Positions 21,041-33,400 of a stretch of 54,104 nt of DNA are shown here, piece after piece; position 1 is the stretch's first letter, and the number at the start of each line of letters is the position of its first letter. The position numbers were made by a program, and so were the translations under genes. Source of the DNA: Seison nebaliae (lineage: Eukaryota > Rotifera > Pararotatoria > Seisonacea > Seisonidae); NCBI GenBank assembly GCA_023231475.1, contig JALJEE010002719.1, positions 1-54,104 on the forward strand. The letters are read 5' to 3'. Below the pieces are notes generated by a model that did not search any database, had not been told where the DNA came from, and saw only the letters and a list, made by a program, of their open reading frames with translations.

Positions 21041-23253
21041 ATGTCATGGTATTCGAATCATCGACGAATTGTCGTTGTTGTTCTCGCATTCTTCGCATTA
21101 GTTTTCATTCATGCGATGCGCACAAATATTTCGGTTATCGCAGTCGGTATAGTTCATAATGATGCACATGCGATGTTGGGTAGTAGTAAGGCGAAAAGCA
21201 GCGTTAATAATTTATTAAATTCTATTTCAATAAATCTCTCAAATTCTTTTCTTAACGGAATTATTTTACTATTAATCAGATACCTCGAATTAAATGGACT
21301 CCTAAAGAATTAGGTATTATTCATTGTGTCTTCTATATCGGATATACAATTACACATTTGCCAGGCGGTTTTCTCGCCACTCGATTCCCATCAGCATAGT
21401 TAATAATTTTAAAATTTTGATAAATTTCTAAAAAAAGAAATAACTTTTAATTTGAATAGTATCATGCAAATAGGTGTATTGCTGTCGGCAATTTTGAATT
21501 TATTTGTTCCAATTGCGATTAACAAATCATTCTCTATCTGTATCGTCATTCGAATTGTACAAGGTCTGGCAGAAGTTAGAGTTTTTTTAAATCCAAAAAT
21601 TATCCATTTGATGGTTTTCAGGGAACTGTTTATCCCGCCACGTACGTTCTATTGAGTCAATGGATTCCGAAAAATGAAAGAGGAAGAATGGGAGGCATCA
21701 CTTATACTGGTGTTTATGCTGGAGCAATTCTTGGCTATTTATTTGGAGGTCCCGTCGCTCATTATTTGGGTTTCAATTACCTTTTTTATTTTAGTGGTTA
21801 GATCTTGTAAAAAATGATGAGAAAATAACAATTATTTGGTTGAAGGACTTGTTTCTATTGTTTGGGTATTGGTTGCATATTTTCTATTGTATTCAACTCC
21901 AAGAGATGATCCAAATGTCACTGCTATCGAAATGGAAACCATTAATGCCGGAACTTCATTAACAACACTTAATGTTGATGATTCCCGACCATATACACCG
22001 TGGAAAGAAATTTTAACATCTCTTCCAGTTTGGTCAATAGCATTAGGACAATTTGCACGTTCATGGGTTTTCTTCCTGATGTTGTCGAACGAACCGGTGT
22101 ATCTCAGTCTCTTCAATTTTAATTTAGCAACAGTTAAAATTTTAATGAAATCCTATAAGAAACTATTGTTTAGAATGGCGTTCTCAGTTCTCTACCTCAT
22201 ATCGTTATGGTAATAACTGCCTTCACTAGTGGTTTCATAGCAGACGCTTTCATTATCGATTGGAGGAAATCGATAACATTAACACGAAAAGTATTCACTG
22301 CAACTGGATTTTCGATTGAAGCAATCTCCTTATTAGTTCTCGGTTTTATTCGTACTGGTCCATGGGCACTCGTCTGCCTCTCAATCGGTATTGGAATGAG
22401 TGGATTAACTGTTTCCGGTTCATTTAAATTTATTCCATTAATTCAAATATAACCTCATTAAATCTCAATTATAAAGGATGGCAAATCAATCATCTTGACT
22501 TAACTAAACGTCATACAGGAATTGTTGCTGGTTTTGGTGCAACCATTGGCAATTTTGCGGGAATTCTTTCTCCTTTCATTGCCGGTGTTCTAACTAAACA
22601 TCAAGTTCGTTTCAATTTTTTTATCTACTTTTTATTATTTTTTATTAGACTTTAGAGCAATGGCGTTTAGTATTCGTCATCACAAGTTGCATAATAATCG
22701 TTTGCACACTCTTTTATCTTTTGTTCGGATCAGGTTATCTTTTATATTCTTATACGGTTTTTAAAAATGAATTTTGATTAAAGGTGAAAGACAACAATGG
22801 GACCATTTCAAACCTTCGAAATTTCCTAATCGAATAAAAAAAATGAATTCGAGAGGACCAACTTATGATGAGGAACATAATGTTAATGAGAACAATGAAA
22901 ACGGATTTCATGAACGTTTGCACCTGAATAATAGTGCGGAAAAGGTGGATGAATTTGTTCCAAATCCATTCATCCTGTCTCATCTACCTCCAAACGATTC
23001 CTTCTATTGTATAAGTCAAAAGAATCACAATCAAAATAATTACAAAGGAAAAAGTTATTCGATGTCGGAATTATTCTTTCGTCAATCAAATGCCAAACTA
23101 CTCCAAGGATCATCGTCAAAGAATTGTGATTATAATTTGAACCTGAACAACAATAACAATCATTTCCGATATAAAAACAAATATCATTCCTTAACCAAAA
23201 TCAATTTGCTTCATTTACGTCGCTGTGAATCGGTACCGACGTTTTTAAGATGA
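21041..23253 (+). CDS. SLC17-family anion transporter (sialin/phosphate-type MFS carrier)
   Basis: Nine exons: 21041-21202, 21280-21398, 21460-21574, 21622-21796, 21846-22132, 22174-22417, 22477-22604, 22649-22733 and 22784-23253. The product is 594 aa with continuous frame. Family marks are FIHAMRTNISVIAV in helix 1, GYTITHLPGGFLATRF, RIVQGLAEGTVYPATY, SQWIPKNERGRMGG, and NHLDLTKRHTGIVAGFGATIGNFAG near helix 10. The twelve-helix body is followed by a long Asn/Ser-rich cytosolic tail (about 155 residues) encoded by the last exon, longer than usual. Members carry phosphate, sialic acid, urate or glutamate; the subtype cannot be told from sequence by eye. All eight donors start GTT. Confidence 0.9.
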
Positions 23254-23354
23254 AAAATATAAAAAGCGATTTTTAATTTCTACAATATTTTATATTTGCC
23301 ATTTGATTTGAAGAAAAAGGGTAAGAAAAAGAATAAATAAAAATATTCCATATT

Positions 23355-23540
23355 TTATGGTCTGTAGTCGAAATCATATGACTTCAGTGGTTGTGATTGT
23401 GTGTCGAACAGATCCATCAGATAATCATCATTCGTTGGTGCAGTTGAGTCTAATGCTGCTGCTGTTACATAAACGTCCAGTAGTTTCGTCGAATATAAGA
23501 GTAGAAAGCAGCTAAAGAGTAAATAAAAAGAATTGAACAT
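23355..23540 (-). CDS. Small secreted peptide precursor (61 aa), function unknown
   Basis: The frame begins MFNSFYLLFSCFLLLYS, a good signal peptide, and ends SYDFDYRP with a stop. There are no cysteines after the signal and no dibasic sites in the acidic C-terminal part. A splice acceptor (TTTTTTATTAG) lies two bases upstream of the ATG, so the whole protein sits in the last exon. Likely untranslated exons on the minus strand end at strong GTAAGT donors at about 23671 (GTAAGTATT) and 24411 (GTAAGTTTATT). An acceptor near 23802 separates them. It could be a neuropeptide-like or host-secreted peptide; no family is recognised. Confidence 0.42.
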   Translation of the reverse strand: MFNSFYLLFSCFLLLYSTKLLDVYVTAAALDSTAPTNDDYLMDLFDTQSQPLKSYDFDYRP

Positions 23541-23672
23541 ATCTAATAAAAAATAATGAATTAGAACAACTATCAATATATGAAATAAGAAGAATTCGTG
23601 TGAAGAAGATTGAGTGAAGAATAAAATGTTTTCAATTCCTTCCGGTCTTCAATTAATACTTACAAACGAATA

Positions 23673-26342
23673 TTTACGTTGTCATATATGTCAATTTGTT
23701 GAGTGAGAACGATCAGAAACAAGAAAAGTAGTTCGATGAAAAATTTTCTTCTTCCTACGAATTGGAAATACGAGAGACGAAAATGAAGACCTATTTCTTT
23801 TCTGAACAGATTTATGATGATTAGAAAGAAAAAAGATGAAGAAGGAGAAGAATCTTAAAGGATAAATTAAACAGGAAATCGCATTCCATTAAGGTCTTAA
23901 TACTACAACCGGATGTTAAACGTGTGCGTGGATGAGAAAAGGATGATAGTTGAGAGCCTCAACTTGAGACATTTGAAATTTCTTCTACATTCTCTGTTGT
24001 AACAATACACATGTGTATTGTGTGTTCGATAGTATTGATCACAGATAAAGATAGATTATACACTAAAATCATACAAATTTTACATATACAATCATCCATT
24101 CCCTAATCGTCTTACGTATATGATTTTCTCTTATTTCTCCTTCTTTTATATACATTTCGTCTGCCCACATTACATCTTTCCAATCAATCCACTTACAATT
24201 CACTAAAATACCAGTTGGATGAAGAAAGAAAACCCCCAAGACGCGTATTCCACACATTTCTCATTTATAAGGTGGTCGAAGAATACACGTTGGAAGAATA
24301 AATGTGTGATGTTATGATGGAAACTAATGAAAATCAACAGGAAAAATATTTCGAATGGAAACTGTACTGAGATTTGAAGATGATGATTATTATTAATAAA
24401 GCAATAAACTTACCCAAACAGGGAATGTGAACAGGTTCTTTCTCATTCTTCCACAATTCACTCTAGAGACTTCGTTTCTTTTCATAAGAATATCAATTTG
24501 AGATTAGTTCTTAACCTTTTCTTTTGCCTAATAAAAATCATGGCTAAGGTCGATAGACAATAAAGAAAAATGGTTTCGTCTTCATAACTTTCCCATCTTT
24601 ACTGTTTGCTGGTAGAGTGAGAAGGGTTGTCTCTCGAAATAAAGGTGAATAATATAATGATAATTCCAACCGTCTTTTTCTTAAATAGAAGATTAATAGA
24701 TTAATGTTTGATGAAATGGCATTCGTTCAACAAAATTGGTTGAATGGAACGGAATAGATATTCATTGGAAACAGATAAAATTCTTCAATTCGACAAAGAT
24801 TAAGTTAATCATGAACTATGAATAAAGGAAGGAGGGGGAGGAGATTTAGATTAAAATGATATTTAAAAATCTCTTTTATTAATTCTGACCAATGGTAGAA
24901 TTTCCGGTGAATATCTCTTCCTCTTTAATTATCTTCTTTCATACTGTTCCTTCTCATCTTATTCTCTCTTATAATCTGGCACACCATTGTGACAACAATA
25001 ATTATCACCAATGCATTTCCTTCATTCCACAACAAAGAATATGTCGTGATTGTATTCCCGATGCTAGGTTATGTACATATTATTGTCCTGTCTTACTTTT
25101 TTTTTTCAATTTCGACATATCTGTCATCTTTTAAAAGAAATTATTCGAGCGGAATTCACATATCTGTACGGGAAGATTTCGAATTAGCATAAGATGGAAT
25201 ATTTTCCATTATCATTAATAATTTACTTCGACAATCATTCGGTCTTATCATTTATTATCTAAAACAGTATCTTCTTGATAGGAAATTAATAAGTGAACGT
25301 AGAACTCCTCGTTCCATATGGAATAAACTTATTTTCGTACTTTGTTTACTTCTGGTCGACGAATGGAGATGGGATCGATCATTCTAATAGAAGCGAAGCA
25401 AACTACGATACTTTCCTTTTGTTCCTCAACCATTTCAAATTGAATTCCTTTCTCTAACATAACAAACTTCTTCTATATAAGAAATTATGAATATTTTATG
25501 ATGTTCTTTGATGTCTGGTGTCATGATAAATTGATAATCAATAAAAGATTCTCTCGAAAAAGAAGTTTTATTAATTTCGAATAATCAAACTTCACGAGAC
25601 TACATATGACTGAAGAAATGGAGCAATAAAGAATAAGAGAAGAAAATGATTCCGAAAGAGAAACATGAGGAATCACTTGTCAATAATGTCGCGAGTGATT
25701 TCTTTGTTTTTATTTATTTACATCATTCTCCTTTTATGAAAATAAACTTTAGTTCATAAAATAGTCATCAATTCTGACAGTGACGTAAGTAGTTATTACT
25801 TATCAGAAGAATTGTGTTTGAGATGAAACTAACGTAAGTCATGAAATTAATAAATTTTATAAACAATTATTCTTCAATCACATTTCTTTCTTAAACTAAA
25901 TTCCTTATCAATAGACAAGTGTGTATTGAATAAAACGATTAATTGTAATTAGTTTGTTTCAATTTAATAATATTTATCGTCATTTTATTCATTAATTGAG
26001 TTAACGAATTATGTACAAATGTGAAAAATAAATTGATATTTGTAAATTTACAATATTTCATGTGTTTTATGATAAAGAAATGAAGAAATATTAAAAGAAA
26101 ATTAAGAACATTGAAATAATATTTGCGCGTACTAAAAATCAATCACATCATATTACATTAGTCGATTGTTGGTGATCTTGAGAGGAAGAAATTTCAGTTT
26201 AAATTCATATACATCCACATTCTGTTGAATCGGGATAATGACGATGTTAGACGAAAAGAATTTATTATAATGAATAAATTTTATTGATTTTCTCTCTAAT
26301 TAACAATCGGGTACGAAATGAAAAAAATGTGGAAATTTTAGA
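23673..26342. other. Gene-poor 2.7-kb stretch
   Basis: The left part (23673-24420) probably holds the 5' untranslated exons of the minus-strand peptide gene. The rest is AT-rich with only short chance frames. It separates that gene from the Kv channel and could hold regulatory DNA for both. I see no repeats or RNA genes. Confidence 0.45.
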
Positions 26343-28719
26343 TTGAATCCTATTCATCAGACATATAGTGATCTAATTGAAATCGACGTAGCTAATCGAA
26401 TAAAACGTGATAAGAACTCGGTAGATGTATCGATGAGATATTCGAACATTCCGAATAACGACCCGAATGTAAAGATGGTAGAGTTCTCGGTACGTGGACA
26501 TATTTTCATATTATCGCTCCATGATCTATATTGGACTTGCGTTCCAAAGAAGTCCCGAATGATAAAATTCTTAAATTATTTACGTGATCCTGAGAAGAAT
26601 TCTCAACCGTCATTCGTTACTTTACAGAAGATTACTCCACGACTTCCTCTTGTATACATCAATTGTAATGTAGAAATATTTCAAGCCATCCTCACATATC
26701 TACAAACAAGTTACGATTCTTCCTTCCCATAAATTCACCAGAAGATTTCTCGTAAATTCCTAAATAAAATCTCAATTCCTTCGACAAGAAAATTAGACTG
26801 TAATGGAATTATTAAATGGCATCAAATTACTAAAATGTCAGAATGAGAGAGATAACATCTTTGAACATACTTTCTGGAAACATCATAAAAACAACCAATA
26901 TAAAATATCAGAGATAAATATTAATTTCATTTTCCTTCCCAAACACCATATTAGATTCGTTTCATGTACCGCGAAGTGTCTGTGGACTGCAAGTGAAAAG
27001 TGAACTACTCTACTGGGGCTTCAACAATTTTATCATCAGTCAATGTTGCTATGTTCACTATTATTCCTATCAAGTTACTTCTTGATATTTAAACTGTTCT
27101 TATAATTTATTCCAAATTCATTTCACCTTCCTCAATTTTCCTACAATACAATTTTTAAATTATTATAATTATATTATTAGGACAAATTTAAAATGTTAGA
27201 AAAATTTGAAAAACATTTAGGAATGCGAATCGCTTCCGATCATGCTTTAGCGCGAACCGTCCACAGGAAACTCAGTCAACATTGGAAAACGGATAAAGAG
27301 AATTGTTTCAAACGAAGTCTTCATTTAATTTGTCGAGCGTTAATTCAAACATTCGGCGAACGACTTGAAGAAAAAGTCGAGTCAGAATTGAGTATTTTCC
27401 AGCAGAAGAAAACAAACAATTTTAAAGGACTACCAAATCATAAAAATAAGAACAACAGTAATAAGAACGATAAGGAAATGAAAACGACTGATGGTTATTT
27501 CGATGCATCGAGTCATATAGTTGAAGATGAAATTGAAAATCAGAAGAAAATTTATGAGATTGATGATAGTGATGATGATTATATTGAGGGAGATGATGAT
27601 CAAATAATTGAAAATGATGATGATGTACATAAGAAGAAGAAGAGGAAGGATAAACAAGTGATAAAAAAAATGAAGCTTTTACATCAGAAGACTAATAAGA
27701 AACGACAAGTTGTTTCGTTTATTTCGACAATTGTTCTATTATTTTCGATTGGGGGATTGTTGGGCGAGGAAGAACCGAGTTTGATGCAGAAATTACTAAT
27801 ACCTCATGAAGACGCTGAATTGAAATTATCGTTATTTAAAAATTCGAGTTGTTTTGATGGATATGATGAATTGACTGAATTTCAAGTTGTATTCGTTCGA
27901 CATTATGCATTCTTCATTATCGAATGGTCAACAACCTTATTCTTCACTATCGAATTTCTCCTTCATTTCTTCACTTCCTCTCACACTTTCGTCAATTTTA
28001 TGATGCGTCCATTGAACATTATCGATTTCATCGCCTTATTACCAATGTATTTGGATGAATTATTGATTTTAATATCTCCCGATTTCTATTATCGGAATGT
28101 CTCTTCAAGTGTCGTCGTTTATTTATTCCGTTTACTCTTGTTCATTAAAGTCATCCGAGTATTCATGTTATTGAAAGTGTTGAAACAATATCAGGAATTA
28201 CGAATTCTCTTCCTCTCATTCAAGAAGAGTATGAGAGAATTGAAAATGTTATCCGTCTTTCTTATCTGTGGAACGGCGGCGTTCGGAGTTTTATGTTTCT
28301 ATGCTGAATATGAACCGATCGATCTACAAATTAAACTCGACGATTTGACTTTCAATCAAAGTCGAGTACATCGTCTAGCCAATAATGCCCTAATGAAACG
28401 AAGTACATTTCCTTCCATCAGTATCAGTTTATGGTGGAGTATCATCACCATGACAACAGTGGGTTATGGAGATTATTATCCGAAGAAAACTTTCGGTTTT
28501 GTAGTCGGTGTCATTTGTGCAATGAGTGGAGTCTTATTAGTAGCGTTGACTATTCCCATTATAACGAATAATTTTACACTTTATTATTATCAATCGAAAA
28601 TCAGAGAACAAGTTTTGGAACAAACGAAACAACATCGAAGATTAGATGAAACGAAAGGCATCGACATATCCCATTTTAACAAAGAAGGTTTGAGTAAAGG
28701 TTTCGGACAATTTATGTAA
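26343..28719 (+). CDS. Divergent Shaw-like (Kv3-type) voltage-gated potassium channel
   Basis: The main exon 27181-28719 encodes S1 to S6 and the tail. S1 lies near residue 170 (numbered from ATG 27193). S4 carries R/K residues at wider spacing than usual (FRLLLFIKVIRVFMLLKVLK). The pore has TVGYGD at 422-427 and S6 reads VALTIPIITNNFTLYY, close to Kv3. An upstream frame at 26343-26732 (starts at ATG 26433 or before) looks like a T1 assembly domain (MVEFSVRGHIFIL.., ..NVEIFQAILTYLQT). I could not fix the exon joins between about 26708 and 27181; a frame at 26803-27003 may be part of it. Between T1 and S1 is a long acidic/Lys-rich insert (about residues 85-165). Confidence 0.75.
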
Positions 28720-29562
28720 ACAATTTGAAAAAAGTTTCATAAACTTTCCAACTACCAAGAAACTTGTAAGTGGAAATTGGAAATTACTTCTCAAAAATAA
28801 TTTTTAAAAGAGAATTTGATTGTGAAATGAAGAATTAGTAAATTTCTGATTATTATGATTCATTCCTTTTATGTCTTTCTTTCATCCTTCTACAAACTTA
28901 CGTAATGGATAGAAAGCTAAGAAATTAAGAAGGAAAAATGGATGAGACGATATGGAATGTAGATAAATGTCAGTATTTGTTCTAATCCAATAATATTTAA
29001 ATTACAATAAAAGAAAATACATGACTTCCGAAATGTATTCGAGACTGTTCGTGTTAGGTTAAATCAATCATTCTTTCCCAATATGAAGTAACATTGCCAT
29101 GGATTTTAGTTTGAATATATTTCATAATGTCACTCATGTTATTGTCTGCAATTCATTTATCAGCTCCTTATTTAAGTCAAATCATTGTTGTATCTTCTGT
29201 GATTTGTTCGTCTGTTCTTTTTTTTCTCAATCTTGTCTTGTATTTCTTGTCTTTCTAACTTGAAATATTGTAAAATAAAATTCGGAATTTGCAGGTTCAA
29301 TTTTTTCACTTCCTTCTTTTCCAATTTTCCATTTATAACGCACACTAATTTCTGTTGTTTATCGTCGCCCCCATATAAAAGGGAAGAGTGGACGAGTAAT
29401 AGGAAATTTCCACTTTTTATTAATTTCATCCATTTACCCGTCACCTTATTTGTTAGAGAGAGAATTTATTGATATTTTCAAGAATTTATTTATTTATTTC
29501 CCTCAAACAAGGTCATCAACAGATACACTTTTTATTAATTGTTTGTTATTAGTTTGGGAGTA
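28720..29562. other. Intergenic stretch upstream of the E2 gene
   Basis: AT-rich. Overlapping frames at 29172-29472 on both strands have no support. An acceptor-like site (TTGTTATTAG) just before the E2 start suggests that part of this region is a 5' untranslated exon and intron of the E2 gene. Confidence 0.4.
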
Positions 29563-30021
29563 ATGACTGCGACGAAAAGAATCATGAGAGAGATGGCATC
29601 TCTTCAGCAACAGCCATTGCAGGGATTCCAAATGGACTCACCAACTGCATCAAATTTTTTGAAATGGTCCGGTCTTTTATTGCCCACTAGTCAACCATAC
29701 AATTTAGGTGCATTCAGATTCGAAATCGAATTTCCTCCCGAATATCCATTCAAACCACCAAAGATCACTTTGAAAACAAGAATCTATCACCCCAATGTCG
29801 ATGAGAAGGGTCAAGTGTGTTTATCGATGATTCTCCCCGAAATGTGGAAACCAGCAACGAAGATGGTTGACGTGTTACACGAATTCATCAAAGTCATCGA
29901 TGAACCACAAATCGATCATGCTCTGCGCAGTGACATAGCGGAAATATTTATAAAGAAACCTTCGGATTTCTTACATACTGCCGGTGAAGAAGTAAAGATG
30001 TATTCGGAGAAGAGACCATAA
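29563..30021 (+). CDS. Ubiquitin-conjugating enzyme E2, UBE2L3 (UbcH7) type
   Basis: 152 aa in one exon; human UBE2L3 is 154. The UBC fold is clear: GAFRFEIEFPPEYPFKPPKI, YHPNVDEKGQVCLSM with catalytic Cys86 exactly as in UBE2L3, then WKPATKMVDVL and the C-terminal EKRP. The E2 loop residues read PFKPP, as in the L3 group that prefers HECT and RBR ligases. After the active site it reads CLSMILPEMW where UBE2L3 has CLPVISAENW, so this may be a diverged paralogue and not the strict orthologue. The ATG was chosen to match the family start (MTATKRIM / MAASRRLM). Confidence 0.92.
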   Translation: MTATKRIMREMASLQQQPLQGFQMDSPTASNFLKWSGLLLPTSQPYNLGAFRFEIEFPPEYPFKPPKITLKTRIYHPNVDEKGQVCLSMILPEMWKPATKMVDVLHEFIKVIDEPQIDHALRSDIAEIFIKKPSDFLHTAGEEVKMYSEKRP

Positions 30022-30214
30022 ATATTTATTGAAATAAAAATTTATTGACGAACACTTCGTAAAATTTCATTGAGGAATAAAGAGATTTGATGGAGTTCCT
30101 TTAAATACACACACCAAGTGAAGAGAACTCCATTATAGATCCTAAATTTTAATATTTTTTTTAAATTTTCATCTTTATTTCTTTTTACAATTTCCTTTAA
30201 ATTTAGTTTTCAAA

Positions 30215-30355
30215 ATGAAATATTTTTTACATAGTTGGAAAGACGATAAAAATATTTTGATAGAATTCAAAGAATTAATATTGTCGAATCTGGTGAATGA
30301 TCTGCCTTTGTCTTCAGAGATATGTTATTGTGGAGAATTATGTAGATATGAAGCA
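30215..30355 (+). other. Possible upstream exon or short ORF before the TBC gene
   Basis: A 47-codon frame (MKYFLHSWKDDK...) runs to a GTAGGT donor. It could be spliced in phase to 30484 of the TBC gene, but that acceptor is poor. The better acceptor at 30465 would put a stop between them. It is more likely a leader ORF or chance. The function is unknown. Confidence 0.2.
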
Positions 30356-30468
30356 GTAGGTCCTAAGATCAACTTATATCACTACATGTTTACCTTATTT
30401 ACATAGTCATCAGTTCTACTTTAATAATTTCCTTCTTTAATACACATTCTCAAATTGAAAATTAGTGA

Positions 30469-33400
30469 ATGATAAGAAGACAGTTGACAGGAGATATGAT
30501 GAAGAAGAACATGTACACGTTCAGTTTTGCGGTCGATTATTTAGGAACTGCCGTGGCATTACCTCGTGAGTTTATGTATGAAGCTACTCTCTCTTGGTTA
30601 GTCAGTGACACTTATCTTCAGAATATGGTACAAGGATTCCTCAAGAAAGACGTGATTGATTCTTCGAAAGTTACCGATTTTCTTGGAACTGTTTTCCTTC
30701 TGATATCCCCACAAGAAAATGAATTGAAAGTTAATTAATTATTTAATTCTCCTTATTTGACAAAATCTTTTTTGTTTTTAAATTTAAAAAAAATTCCTTT
30801 TGGTCAGGTAGTTCAAAATAAATATATTTCTGATAATTCCAATGTGAATGTGGAAGATTTCAATTTATTCACTCATCAATTAACTGAAGTGAAATGTTTC
30901 CGATCTTACACTTTGGGCAGTTTGCCTGACAGAAAAGTATTCGGATATCTTTATCCAAATAAAGATGGGAAAGAAACGAAGAGTATCTATTTATTCGCCA
31001 CACACAAAGCATCCATCATACCAGCAATGAAGGAACACATCGACGAAGCAGGACGATATGTTGTAAATCGTGGTCTAACGGTTTTGAAGAATACCTGGCT
31101 TGGTTGTTCAGCATTTGAAGTTAAATATTTGGGAAAAGTTTAAATTTAAAAAAAAATCATAAATTGTAAGTAAAAAATGAATTGAATAGGGAACAATGGT
31201 GAAAAAGAATCTCATTCCAACCGATATCGACATATTGTACACGAAATTAGAGAAATTTAAAAAGAAGAATGTTATAAATACGAAAAATGAAAACTCGACA
31301 TTCCTCTTGACCATTAGCAATCGAAATTTGAGAATCATTTGTCCCAATACGAAAATGATCATGTTGGAGAAACATATTTGTGAGCTACGTCATTTTATCG
31401 GAGTTTTATTTCCTTAATCGTCCCAGTTATCTTTCATGATTTGTAGGCAACAAAACAAAAACAAATTTTTGGACTAATTTCTGAAGATTACAAGACGACA
31501 GATGTAGCTTTTCTCACTTACATATTTCGATGTCAAGAAGAGAAAATCGTTAAATTTTTCATTTGTTTTTGATGATTATTTGAAATTTTGAAGAAATTGG
31601 ACATTTTGGAACGTTTGAATAATGAAGAGAAAACGGCTCGAAATGAATTGGATAATTTTTGTTTCTCTTGTCCAATGTTCCAATACGTACAACTTTGTCA
31701 TATTATTGATGAGATGAAACAGGATCCGAATGTTGATGATGATCATATCGATTCATATTTATGTGGACGTGTCAATTCAATGGATGCGGACGACAGAATA
31801 ATTATTCATGGAAAGATTTTCGTTAATTTTACTCTCGCTACAATAAAGTTGTAGAAATTTGTGAATTTTTGAAAAATAGATTTATGAAATTCATTCGTCA
31901 GCTGGTCAGAATGAATTACATATGGCAGCAATCCGTCATATTTGCCAACAAAATCAAAAATCACATATCCATCAGAATAAGATTTGGAGTCAAGTTATTT
32001 GTGATATGTTGAAGGAGAATAATATAAAGAATACAAAAGAAGAAATTATCGGAGAAAATATTCAAAATTTATTTTATTATCATCAAAAGTTTTATGAGGA
32101 CGAAGGATATATTCATAAATATCCATCAGAAAAAAATGAATATTTCAATTATTTCTTCGATGGTAATTTAATTCAATTATATTGGAAGAAATATGATCAT
32201 CAACAATTACATCCTCAATCACTAATGAGATCACAATCAGTGACGAAGATGAAGAAGAAAAATTTCCTTTCATTATTCCAATCTAAATCCGTCCAAGTTG
32301 ATCAAGTACCAGAAATTCAGGAACCATCAAATTCGTCTGATATTATCGAAGATTATGAAGATTTGGAATTTTGTTTATTCCGTGAAAAGAATCTCGAAAG
32401 TCCTTCATCCATCAAAGTTATTTAGGTATTAATTCTATTATCATTAATTTTCATAATTTGAAGGAAACGGATTCAGATAAATATATACCGATTGCCGTCA
32501 CTCATCGAATAAAACATTTCCACACTAACATACCAGAAGAAAATAAAATATTACAACGTTCATTAACCGAAAAGAAAATTAATTCCGATGAAGATGACGA
32601 CGAATTTCAATCGCCAGTGAGAAGAAGTGTATCAATTGAAGCACTAAATCAAGACAGACGATTATCCATCATCTATTTGAGTAAATTACAAGGGAAACCA
32701 AAAGTCAATCAACATTTTCCTAAACTAAAAGAGATAGCTGAATCTGTAGATAATTCTCCAAGTGGATATAACGAAGAAAATGAAGATGATAACGGCACTT
32801 TGGATTATAGTTATGGTGCTCTGCCAACGAACGATAATAAAATTCAAGAAGCTCGAAGATTTAGTGTTTTTCCTACCGACAAAAATGGATATACGCCCAA
32901 ACTAATTGGGACACCAGATCTCTATCACGAACGACGAAATACAGCTATAGCATGTAGAAATAACATGATATCTTCTCACACACTACAAGATGATACATTA
33001 GATTTGAATACTCTTGTAAATCTGGAAGTGGAAAATCGGATTTCTCACGGTACCATCAGTTTATCTTCATTATCATCATGGCGTTAATTTGAAATTTTTT
33101 TTAAATTGTAGCACAAGATGACGATTTCACAGATGACAAGAAGAAAATGAAGAAATATCTTTCTTATAAATTGTTGTGGAAAACGGTCATCTCCGAAATC
33201 ATTACGTTAGTTCGAATGGTGGAAAAACGGAAATCAGCCCATAGTTAATTTTCTATTATTAAAATTCAATTAAATAATAATTAATAAAATTAGAGAAATT
33301 AGTGAGTATATTGAGTATTAGAGAACCGAATATTGTGAGAAGTAACGACAAAGTTTTCTATGAAGAAGTTCAAATATTTTTAAAAATAAATTCAATTCAC

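Noticed and set aside
24069-24257. 62-codon minus-strand frame
   Set aside because: It has no splice sites, homology or composition to support it, and it lies in a probable leader-intron region.
29172-29472. Overlapping frames on both strands upstream of the E2 gene
   Set aside because: Neither shows domain likeness or splice context, and the region is more likely a 5' untranslated exon or promoter.
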